From Lumnitzera littorea (Eukaryota; Streptophyta; Magnoliopsida; Myrtales; Combretaceae), in assembly GCA_024138015.1 (NCBI GenBank), contig JAMXBB010000011.1:28638558-28702557 (forward strand): DNA of 64,000 bases, given 5' to 3'. Numbering within the stretch: position 1 is the stretch's first letter; each line of letters opens with the position of its first letter. This document shows positions 46,333 through 57,076 of this stretch, one piece after another. The notes under the pieces were generated by a model, which saw only the letters and a list, made by a program, of their open reading frames with translations, ran no database searches and was not told the origin of the DNA. A program made the position numbers and the translations under genes.

Positions 46333-49300
46333 CAAGTTGTGGCCTGGGAGTTGGGTCCACGTGGATGAGCTCATAAACAAACTTGCGGCTGCTCGTGCAA
46401 GTACGAAACTTGCTGTTGCTGTTGTTGAATTCAGTTGGTGTGGAGCTATGAGATCGGTGAAGTGGTGTTTTGCTCAAATTTGTTGAGCTTAGGGCTGTTC
46501 TTTGATTTGAGTAAATGTGTAGAAGGCCGCTCGGATATGGCAGCTCGGGTAAGAAGTAGGCTTGATCAATGAGCTCGGAGATCGGAGATGCTGTTCCACA
46601 GAGAGGAGCTTGTACGAATCTGTTAGAAGGAGCTGGAGCAATTCTACAAATGTGAAATTTTGGCCAGGAGACCTGCCCGGTTTTTATGTGCAGGAAGCTG
46701 GGTTTGTGTATAAAGATTGACGCTTATGGGCCTACTATTCGAAGTATTAACTTGGTAGTAGTCCGAGCAGCTGCGAAAAGCTCACGGTTGCTGTGCCTAG
46801 AAATTGGGGAGTGGATTTGTGCTCGTCTTGAGTGTTGACAGAAGGCTCAGGCATATAGCCAGGCTTAAATTGGTGCTTGTGGGTATCCTTCATAGCGGCT
46901 CGAGTATCTATAGGCTGGGCTTGGTCCTGTTTGCTTCTCCTAACTGTGGTCCACCCGGCATGAGAAAAATATGGCAATTCGTATGGCTTGGGTAGTTCAG
47001 TGTTCGGTATGCCTGAACATTTTAGTTCACACTTTTGTCACAATTTCCTTAGTCTAGTTGATTGTGCGACTGTCTTGCGCAGCTTAAAAGCGACAGTCGA
47101 TGGTTCTTCTTGAGAGAGCTTGGATGTATCTTCAAATTAGGCACTCAGGTTGAGCTTTTGTGCAATTGTCACTATGAGCTAGCAGTTCGGCATATTGAGA
47201 AAGTGCTTGGATTTTGGTTTGCGCAGCTTAGCATCCATAAGTGCAGCTAGGAGTGCACGAAATTGAAGTGCAGTACGGACACAACTTGCAGCTCGGGTTT
47301 TTGTCTTTGATCATCGGCTTCAATCAACTCGGACTTCCTCTGCTCATGTATATTGCGTAACAGTGCTGCTGAATTAATAGCAGTTCAGCCCTAATTGATT
47401 GAGTTCGAGTGTGGAGTTGTTCTCGGCACCACGACACATACATGGACTTTCTTGATCAGCTTGGTGGGCGCTCAACTCCGTCAGAGGTCCGCTGCAGAAT
47501 TGCTCAGGAAAAACTGACTCAGGTGGAGTGCTCTGTTTGGGCTTGGATTATGTTTGTTTGTTTGTTCGCAAGGAGTTCGAGAAGGCTGTGGGCAACTTGG
47601 ACATTTGCTTGAAGTTCTGCTTGTCCATGTTGGAGTACTCGGGAGTTCAAGTTGCACTCGAAAATTTTATGAAACACTGCTGCTGCTTGTCCTGGGTCAC
47701 TCGTATGTTGTTGCTGCTTGTAACAGAGGCTCGACAAAGCTCCTGCTTGTCCACTTTTGCACCGATAAAAGGCTCGACAACACTCGGATCTACTACTCGG
47801 CTTTTGTTTTGTTTTTCAGGTCAACTCTGTTTGGAGTTGCTTGGCAGCTGCTCGACCCATTCTGCTTCCTGTTATGCTCAGGACAGGTAGTCTTGTGCTC
47901 CGTCAAGGAACTGCTTAGTGGAGACCAAAGTAGCATCAGCTACCTCAAAGATAATCTTAGATATCTAGATTTATCGTTCCAGTAGCAAAATACTAAGGCA
48001 CTCCATATGATAATATGAGCCAATTCTAAAATATAGAAACCAGAGTGTTGACGGAAATTGGATCAGTTTTTGCTCAATTTCTGATCTTTATGCTATCTCA
48101 AGTATCAATGGTGGTTTTGATTTTATGTGCTCAAAATTGTTTTCGTCCATGGGGGAGATTGGCAAGAGGCTACTGTAGTTCAACTCCTTCGACGAATCTC
48201 TGCTCGGCAATATATAGTATAAGCAATCGGAGTTCAGAATCAGGCAGCTTGGCGCACTAGTGTTCAGCTGCCAAGGCTTTGGCATGTGTACGTGGATTTT
48301 AGCTGTTAGTTGGGGAGTTATGAACCAGATGAGTCTTCGGCTTGTCTCGTGTGAACAGCTTTGGCGGAGATACGCAATTGCTCGAACTTACAACAGTGGG
48401 TTGAACAAAATGTCGAATTGCAGCTACGACCCATCTTCAATATGCTCTGTTCGGACTTTGGCTCAATTAATGCTGAGAAAGGATGTGCTCACTGCTCAGC
48501 TATGCACAGCTCAAGTGCTCGGTCTTCTTTGCTGTATTTTAGTCAAAGGTAAGAATTGGGATTGATACGTTATAGGCTTTCATGTGCTCAGTTCAATAAG
48601 CTCTAATCAAATCCTTATCGACAAGGAACTTCAAGTCCTACAATGCGAAGGGCCAAGAAGCACGTAATGGGCTACTTTGTATCTGTACTTTGTATCTGTG
48701 TGGCTCTCTTAGGCATTTTGTCAAGCAGGTCATGGGCGTTTTCAATGCCTTTTGTGAACAATATAGGGTCGACGAAATATTGACCCACTTTACGACTGCA
48801 TATAAGGTCGCAGCACAGATCTCCAAGGTTTTTTTATTTTCATTTTTTTCATTTCGATTTTTATCTCATGGTATATTTCAAGTATCCGCAGCTGTAGTGA
48901 TCGCTATGCGGGGTTGGAGCGTTGGTCTGAAGACCTGGGTTCGACTTTCAGTTCAGCACAAGCGTGACTTGTGCTTTAGGAAAGGAGAATGTAAAGGAGT
49001 CAAAAGACCCTGGTTCGAATCCTATAATAGGCGTTTGGGCGCTTTTGGAAAGGAGAGTCTAAAAGCCTGAGTTCGATCCTCATAACAAGCACCGTTGCAC
49101 CTTTGGAAAGGAGAGTGCTAGCATGCTGCTGAGATATTAGATTGCAAGAGCAGCTGTGCTTGGTCATTGGGCAAAGCGCATGAGCCCCTTTAGGATCTGA
49201 GTTCGTGTCCCAAACGAAGCGCGGACGGGATTTTGGACAGTTGTTTAGCCATGATGTCGACCACGGTGAGGGTGTTGTCCTTCATGAGTCTAAGTCTTAG

Positions 49301-49550
49301 ACCACAGGGTGTTCTTGCTTTGCCTAACTTGTTTCTAGGAATTCTCATGGGTGGGGGGATGTTAGTAAAAATATGGGAAGTTTTTGTGCATACGGATCTG
49401 GTACTCCTCTTTCTTGGTGTATGATGCGCTTGTAGTCATTTGAGATGAATTTGGATTCTTACTTTTACAAGTTGGTTTTTCTTCGTTTGCATTAAAACTT
49501 CCTAAGGAGAAACACGAAAAGTGGGCCACATAGTTGGTTTCATTTTTTCC
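46333..49550. other. Unclassified CTCGG-rich sequence, right half
   Basis: Continuation of the sequence cut at 27342. It is less AT-rich than the LTRs around it and carries many CTCGG, GAGCTCG and CAGCTCGG words, about one per 100-150 bp. It has many overlapping short ORFs on both strands, none with a recognisable domain or codon pattern. It could be a very old LTR or non-autonomous retroelement. No terminal repeats were found. Confidence 0.4.
48900..49210 (+). repeat. Cluster of tRNA-B-box-like repeats
   Basis: Four B-box-like words: GGTTCGACTTT (48938), GGTTCGAATCC (49012-49022, perfect), GAGTTCGATCC (49069) and GAGTTCGTGTCC (49199). The first follows GTTGGAGCGTTGGTCTGAAG, which looks like the D-arm to anticodon-arm part of a tRNA. 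The 2nd and 3rd are preceded by GGAAAGGAGA at 48979 and 49046, and a third GGAAAGGAGA follows at 49103, giving a spacing of about 57-67 bp. No complete cloverleaf can be folded, so these are tRNA-derived fragments at most. Confidence 0.5.
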
Positions 49551-49551
49551 G

Positions 49552-50428
49552 GTTCCTATAGACGACATCAATGTTGACGGATAGCCTTCGATCATCCATT
49601 GAAGGTGGATCTTTACTAGGGCATAGATATTTACAGATTGCATTCTTGTTTCGTTGTGCAATCTCCTGCAAAATAGAACTTGATTAGTGGAGTATCAAAA
49701 AGAGATCTAGTATATTTGCTCTGATACTTAAGTCAATATCTATATAAAATAAAGACTTTAATGGAAAGTAAGAGAGAGAGAGAGACCCTTTTACTTGAGG
49801 CCTCATCCTTTGTCACATTCCAACATAGCACAAAATGCACCAACACACAGGAATACTTATTGAAAACTTAACTCAACCTACTTATTTATCAAAAGGCAAT
49901 ATTATTTACATAATAAAGGAGTTTTTGCATTAAAATTCAGTTGGATTTCATGTTACAATTTATGTATATAATATAATATTTACATCAAAACATAAACCAA
50001 CTTTTTTTCATTGTCTACACAGTAATAGGATCTTTGTCCTAATACAAGCTCCATACAAAAGTCGCTGACTCCGACTCACACTTACAGTATATATATCCCC
50101 TCTTAGCGTTGGGCTATTTACGATATTGTTAACTTGAAGATAAAACATTTTATCTCCCCAACTACTGAAGCTGAGTGAGTTATAACATGCAACGCAATAT
50201 AGATAATATGATAAAAAATATTGCATATCACAACTAAAACATTTTAATCATAACCCGCAAGTTCAACTTTATATATGCATTTGCCTGACCGAGCATTTAC
50301 TGCTAACAATGCAGCATGCTATGCACATGAACATAGCATGTATTGGTACCAATATCATATGCCCTCCAAACTTCTTCTGATTAGTCAACATAGCCGGGTA
50401 TCTAAATACAACATTCAGGAACCTAAAG
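49552..50428 (-). repeat. Minus-strand Tat-type LTR end with primer site
   Basis: On the minus strand the LTR would end in CCGTCAACA at 49572. It is followed by TTGATGTCGTCTATAGGAA (49571-49553), a transition-decayed form of the Tat primer-site region TTGGCGCCGTCTGTGGGAA. Upstream on the same strand are TTGACTTAAGTATCAGAG and TTTTGCAGGAG, words usual near the end of Tat LTRs. The start of this LTR is not resolved; the upper boundary given is approximate. An AG microsatellite lies at 49769-49786. Confidence 0.45.
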
Positions 50429-50620
50429 CAACAAGGAACTGCTTAAGAGTAGGACCCTTACCAAATTAGACTACACATTGTAGTCTACGATTTTTAAAAA
50501 GGACAACAAGGAGCTGCTTAGAAGTAGGACCCCCAACTTCACTTTACAAAATTAAACTATACATTGTAGTTCACTAAATCATAATGACGATATTACCAAA
50601 TTAGACCACATATTATAGTC
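50429..50620. repeat. Local 75-bp duplication with ATTAGACTACACATTGTAGTC
   Basis: CAACAAGGAACTGCTTAAGA at 50429 recurs as CAACAAGGAGCTGCTTAGAA at 50504. The following palindrome-like word ACTACACATTGTAGT (about 50469) recurs near 50549 and 50605 in changed form. The stretch 50621-50894 has no ORF; it is inferred to be the distal part of the old minus-strand LTR cut by the solo LTR. Confidence 0.65.
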
Positions 50621-50894
50621 TACCAAATTTAACTATCAAAATAATCATAATGTTTTGGCAATGCAATTTATATACTTCTAAAAACTGAGTTCATAAAGTC
50701 GTGCTTTTTCCATGAGCACTTGGAAGCTTTATTTTGAAATTTCTAACCTATATGTCCCTTTTTTTGCCGTACCGTATAATAGCAACTCAAAAATATCAAT
50801 CAGTATAATCGATCTTTAAGTTTTATTCAACCCAATGATCTAATTCTAGTTTTCGAACTCTCCCTAGTAGAATTCTAGTATCTTACTTAGGGTT

Positions 50895-53780
50895 TGTAAG
50901 TCCTAAAGCCAAGCCAAGTAACCGTAGGTTTGAGTCTAAAACTCAAGGTTTAAGACGATCGGTTAAGGGATCCGATCAAACCCAAATTATAAACTATTTA
51001 GCAAAATACCAGTAAAAATGACCCTATAAACTTAAATTTAAGAAAATAAGTAGTAAAATAGGAGACTATAAAATTTTTGAATTTTAAGCATAATAACTGC
51101 TAATTACCGAAAAGGCAAAAAGTGTAATATAATAACTAATAAATTATTAGAGATAGATTATATGTATACTAAAAATTTTAGAATGACCAAAATAATATTT
51201 AGGAATGTTCACGTGTACCTCACATGCATTTACGTGTAGATAAAAATACGCGTAATTAGTGAAATAGGCCGAAAACTAAGTAAATAATTAAAGAAAAATA
51301 CAAAATAATTATAGAAAAATAAAAAAAAATCAGAAGAGGATAACTGAAGCAAGATCAGGTCGTGGCAGGTTCAAATCAAAAAAAGAAAAATTATCCAATA
51401 AGAATTGGACAAACAAAAAGCCAAAAATCAAGGAATTGGGGCAAAATCTCATCAAATTAATGCACATTAAATTCTACAATTGTCTATAAATAAGGAAAAA
51501 AATTCCAGAAGTCATTTGGCCAGTTTGAAATCTGAGAAAAATCGAAACATTGAAAAAATCGAGAGAAAATCCACCCATCACCACCTGGGACCGAACCAAA
51601 ACCACCACCCATCACCACCTGGGACCGAACCACCACCACCACCCTACGCTAAAACCACCGCCTGGACCGGCCGACAACATTGGACCGGGTTTGGACGACT
51701 CAAAAGCTTCGAACCGGTTAGTCATTTATTCACCCAATTTTTGTATAATTTTGTAAAATTATTTATTTTACCCAGAAAATTATGAAACTTGTTATTCTGA
51801 GGTTTTATTGTATGTAGATTTAGGGAAAAATATTGATTTAGTTTAATTATGTCTGGAAATATAGGGTCCTTAACAAATTGTTCAAAACCGAATATGATTA
51901 AACCGGAAAATAAATAGGCTTAGGGATGTAGTTTGGAGTTCAAAATTTTTTTGTAGGATGCTCATATTATGTATAACAGTGCTATGAAGCCATTTTTTTA
52001 AAATTAATTTTTGAAATTTTTAAGTTAATTTTTAGCCCTAAAATGATGGTAAAATTGGGTGATTTAGGGTTAATTAGGTGATTAGGATGTTAATTACTGA
52101 TTTGGATCTTAATTATATGTTTAGGAAAGTTAATCTCTGCAATGGAACCCTAATCCTAGCCTTTAGGTACTAAGTATGGTAAATTAGGGAAATTAGGTAA
52201 AGAATATAAGAAATTAGGAATATGTAAAAGTGTAAATTAATAAATCTAAAAAAATAAGGTTATTTAGATAATATTATAATTGAAATCAGAAAAATAATAA
52301 ATCTGAAATAATATTTAATTTTCAGTAAATATCTCAAAATGTAAGATTTTTACACATCGAGAATAAATCCAATACCTCAATTAGGGTTAGCGTATACTGA
52401 ATAGTTTAGAATACCAAAATTACGACCCAATAAGATATTTGAATACCCGAGCATAATGTGATTAATGTCACATTGGGATTCGAGCCTAATTACGACTTAG
52501 AAATTAAAACTAGAATCTAGTTTAGGAGCCGAACCCCTAAATAGAATACAACGAATTATTAATACGTTATAGGTATACATGAGGAAAATGAGTTACATTA
52601 TAAATTAGAATAAGAATCCATAAAATATAAGTACTAAAAGAACCTATTTGTATTATAGGACACCTAGAAACAAGTCAACTCGCAACTAGAGGATCGAGCG
52701 ATCGAGCAAATTCAAGTAAGTTGGGTTATTGCTTATTGTAATAGAGTACTAATTTTGTAGTACTCGGAGACTTAGGCTTGTTTATGATTGTGATTGTAAA
52801 TAGTTTGCACATGTGCTTGATGTATCTGAATTCGTGCTGGAATTTGCACTGTGAATGATTTTGTGACTGATTGAATTGATATGAACTTGTTTGAACACCT
52901 TAACCGGATTTTAATCTTAGTCGACCCTAATAACCGAAAATGTCATGCATTGTAACCCGTTAGGAGATCATAGGACTCTCCAACCAAATACCGACCCCTT
53001 CGAAAGGGATAGCGCAGGATTGCAAAATGGTCCCTTCTTCATCCTCAGTCGAACTAAGTGACAGGAGAGGAGGTCACGGCGGGGGTGAAGTCAATGGTTC
53101 GAAGGTAGTCGCGGGAGGAGCGAGGTCTCCATTGCACAAGCCTGGGTTTGGTTGTGAGCTACTACATAACATGGAACTCCTCAACCCGGATTGGAGCGGG
53201 TGAAATTTCTCTGATTTCACAACGGACCGGACTACGTTGTGCAATGACACTTAATTGTTGCATTGCATGAAAATAATTGTTTGATAACCCTGTTTGTGCT
53301 TGTATGCATTCATGAGTCTCCAATTCAACTTACTAAGCTGTAGTTGCTCATACCCTTATAGATCCTTTTGCAGGTTCTGATTTGTGATCACTACAAGTAT
53401 TATGCCGCCCTACAATTACCTAGAGGTTAGTCCTTTTGAAGCTAGAGGTGTGAGGATCAAGTTATTTAGCATAATGTGTAACTAAACTGACCTTGTAGTT
53501 AAAGGTTCAAGACTGTTAGTTATTCTGTAAATTAGTAAACTGTGGTGATTATGTAAAACTTTCTGGGAAGCTCTGTAGAATTATTTATAATTATCCATGT
53601 TTAATAGAAACTTTGTGGTAATTATCATAATTATAGTATAATTATTAATCGAACTGTTTACTTCAAAGCGATGAGTCGTCGACACCTTGTGTAGATTATC
53701 TCTATGGTAAGCACTGTGAGGCCAGTTACTATCATAGAATGGTTTACATGGTGGGACTGTTGCGACTTTGGGGCGTAACA
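50895..53780 (+). mobile_element. Solo LTR, 2.89 kb, gypsy type (copy 2)
   Basis: It starts TGTAAGTCCTAAAGCC and ends TTTGGGGCGTAACA, with a perfect 5-bp target duplication GGGTT (50890-50894 and 53781-53785). It is the same family and orientation as 17399-20330. TATA box CTATAAATA near 51484. The GC-rich 51570-51720 stretch holds a doubled CCCATCACCACCTGGGACCG unit (about 51577 and 51608), absent as a doublet from copy 1. It sits inside an older minus-strand LTR, since ACCTAAGTGAACCC-type sequence is split at the insertion point. Confidence 0.9.
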
Positions 53781-53785
53781 GGGTT

Positions 53786-55979
53786 CACTTAGGTGAATAT
53801 CTTGAAAATTGAGTTAACAATCACTCAACTTCCTTAGTTAGCACAATCATTTATTAGCACAAATTACTACCTAACATAGCAACATAACAGTTTAACCAAG
53901 ACATAATTATTGTCATTCAAAATTACCACATCAACATCCATTATAGTAGCATATCAATTCATCCAAAATATACCTATATTCAATCAACACAGCATCAAAC
54001 TGCACACAGTGTTATGAGTAGCAATATATCTATTCCAAATATAAGTTAGATCCACTTACTTAGACTCAATAATAGTGTAGAATCCTAAACTCCACCACGT
54101 GATCCTTTTTTACTTATCAAACCTATGAAAATATAACACAGTCTTTAAATCAAGTATATGTTGAACTCGAACTGTTATAAGTTTTCATTTCCACATTTTT
54201 AAACTTTATTTAACCATATCTTACTCATTTATTATCTAATTCCAATAAACTTCATATTGTCATGATCGTTATTTTGAGTACTATTAATATATATTAAGAA
54301 TCAAGATTAATCAATATTACCAAATATCCAAAAATACTTTTTCGTATTACGACTCAACCATACATTACCTTAAATCTATAATTAACCCAAGTAAGCTTTA
54401 ATATTAAACTAAAAATTCTAAAAATTATACTTTCCAAACTTGTTCAACAACACTTATTATATCCTAAAGTGTTCATTTGACACAAATTTAATAAACATTC
54501 TAATAGTATCAATTACTATATTACATATTAAGCTAATATATATAAGTTTATACTAAGAAAATATATAATAAATAGTATACAAGCCCAATTAATTTCACAA
54601 AAAATTCTATAAAGTCATAAAAATATGTAGTTTAGTTATTGATAATCAATTACACTAAATTAGCTATTATCCATTTTTACAAAAATAGCGGTTTTAGCTC
54701 AAAATTATAGAAAAATAAGGAAAATAAATAAATTTTGAGTGAGATAAAAATTAAATATTCCAAATATCATTATAAACATCCAAAAGTCTAAAAATGTAGG
54801 GCTCATTCATTAATTTCATCAAAAATTAATTATTTCAATAATTCGGTAAAATTGACAGTTTTATTTAAAATAATTATAAAAAATAGTAAACATGGAGATT
54901 TTCAAAATTTCTTGTTACTAAAATTTAATACATTATATAAGTGTGTTATAAAAAAATTTTGAGGCCAAAGTAACATTATTTAATATTTTGAAAAATTTAT
55001 TTAAAATTTGTCTAAACAGGGCACGTTCTTAAGCAAGTACCATAAATCAATGTTATTTTAAGAAAATAAAATTACCACATGAAATTGCATGAAAAATAAC
55101 CTAAGAAACCAAATTTCATAGTTTTCTAAGCTCATTTGATATTTTTAGTGAATTAATGAAAATCAGACAATAAATTTTGACTCACTAGTGCGCGGTGCTC
55201 CAGCCACCACTCTATGTCAACCCACTTTCTCTCTCCACCACAACTTTAAGTCCCAAGTGACTCCTTATTAGGTTGCCTATATTCTTAAAAATCGTAATTC
55301 ACCATATTTTCCAATTATTTTCTTTTATTTTTTCTAATTTTTTCGAATTTTCTAAAATTATGTTCTTATGTTTTCAGGTTCCCAAAATATTGTAAATGAT
55401 GTTTGGATCCCTACTTATAGGTTTTAGGATTTTTGCATATAAAAAAGTAAAATTACATATGTTAATTTCATTTTTTTTTAAGTACTATGTGTCATTATCT
55501 CATTAACCAAGTGTTAACTCATCATTTGCAATTAATCCTAGCTTGACACATTATTTGGTAACTCATTCATGTAATTTTTATAAATTTTTCATTATTTTAC
55601 CTAATTTTGATAATTTGTTATTATTATATGTATATATTTAATACATATAATGTATATCACATAATATACATGTATATTATGTATAATTCAATTTCATTTA
55701 TTATTTTTTTAAAGTTAATTAACTTATCTCTAATATCTCGTAATATTTAAAAACTCGAATTTTACGATTATTAGTTTTATCGATAAATTAACGTTTTTCT
55801 TAAATTAATATTTTTATATAACTTATTTTAAGAAATTGACTTTATTTAAATTACTTTATCTAACTTTTCTAACTTTACTGTAAAGTTTGAAATAAAATTA
55901 ATAACTTAGCCCGACATCCTAAATTTAGGAGCTCGGATTCTAAGATTATTGAATTAGCTCGAAATCCTAAGGTATTACA
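53786..55979 (-). repeat. Old gypsy LTR, minus strand
   Basis: On the minus strand it starts TGTAATACCTTAGGATTTCG at 55979. It is preceded by a polypurine-like AAAGGGGATATGA and by the CGAGGACGAAACTTTTTG stretch typical of the end of some gypsy pol/3' regions, so this is a 3' LTR. It runs down to the solo LTR at 53785 and probably continues beyond it below 50890. It is related to 23794-26480 in the opposite direction. No ORF. Confidence 0.6.
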
Positions 55980-56681
55980 TCATATCCCCTTTGCAAAAAG
56001 TTTCGTCCTCGAAACTTTGACAATTAAGGACATTCATGCTCATGAACCAATACCAAGCTTTCATTGCGCAACTTTAATTTCCATATTACATTACAATCAT
56101 CAACTATTGTTAAAGATGAAACCCTTCACTACTGACTCTTGTATCTTAACCTTAAGTTTATTAATTCGTGAATTTTCTGTTTGACTTACTCATCTCATTA
56201 CTTCATTCATCTTGTGTTTCTAACTTTTGCTACATAAGCTTAATATAGTTAATCCAACTTCACTCCCCCTTTTTTGTTCAAGTTATCTTTCTACAGTAAC
56301 TAGTCCATTTTATAACTTCATTATACTCTTATTTAAATACCACAATCATCGCATTACTGCCTATGTTTTTACTCTTATCACTGCTCATATTGAACTAGTA
56401 TGTTTTTGTACGATTCCTTTGTTACTATCCAAACTAGTATCTCCACTCGATTTTTGTTTCATTTCTTCAATTAGTTCAGACTCTTGTATTAACTAATCTT
56501 ATAGAATTCATAATTGTCCCTTCCATTATTTCCTCATCTGTCCCATAACTAGCCAACATGTCTTTTCACCTCATCACTATTGCTTATGCGTTGTCTAAGT
56601 CCTAATTTCCACTTAAGATAAACATAATGAATAACTTTCAAAAAGTTAATTAATTTTGTAAAATAATGTCTTTTCACTATA
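55980..56681 (-). other. Internal remnant of the minus-strand gypsy element
   Basis: This lies between the 3' LTR and its truncated sister copy. The minus strand ends with CGAGGACGAAACTTTTTGC before the polypurine tract. The rest shows no readable domain. The plus-strand reading at 56227-56496 is not supported by any domain. Confidence 0.4.
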
Positions 56682-57076
56682 CATTATTTTACCTAATTTT
56701 GATAATTAATTATTATTATATATATTTAATACATATAATGTATATCACATGTAATACATATATATTATTTATAATTCAACTTTATTTATTATTTTTTGAA
56801 AGTTAATTGACTTAAATCTAATATCTCACTATATCTAAAAGTTTAAATTTTACAATTATTGATAAATTGACGTTTTTCTTAAATTAATATTTTTATATAG
56901 CTTATTTTGAGAAATTGACTTTACTTAAATTACTTTATCTAACTTTATTAGAAAGTTTGAAATAAAATTGATAACTTAGCTCAACGCCCTAAATTTAAGG
57001 GTTCAAATCTTAGGATTATTGAATTAGCTCAAAATCTTAGGGTTATTGAATTAACTCGAAATTTTGCAATATTACA
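56682..57076 (-). repeat. Truncated sister LTR
   Basis: It aligns in the same orientation with 55590-55979: both start TGTAATA on the minus strand, share TTAAATTTAGG and GATAATTTG/GATAATTAATTATTATTATAT blocks, and run to ACATTATTTTACC. Only the first ~395 bp of the LTR is present here, so the element has suffered a large deletion from within its 5' LTR into the internal region. Confidence 0.75.

Noticed and set aside
48905..48960. Functional tRNA gene
   Set aside because: It has tRNA-like arms and a B box but cannot form an acceptor stem or a 7-base anticodon loop.
46259..49070. Dense overlapping ORFs of 60-140 residues on both strands
   Set aside because: No domain, no consistent frame and no codon bias. 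The density follows from the lower AT content of this block.
49441..49447. TCATT followed by TG as the far end of the minus-strand LTR that starts at 57076
   Set aside because: The 7-bp match is expected by chance in this much sequence, and the Tat LTR end at 49572 conflicts with it.
49362..49675. Apparent exon on the minus strand with a TTTTGCAG acceptor and a readable peptide
   Set aside because: The acceptor-like word and the following sequence match the end of a Tat LTR and its decayed primer site, so a retroelement explanation is simpler than a host gene fragment.
56227..56496. Plus-strand 89-residue hydrophobic ORF
   Set aside because: It lies opposite a gypsy remnant between two minus-strand LTR fragments and has no recognisable domain or signal beyond T-rich composition.
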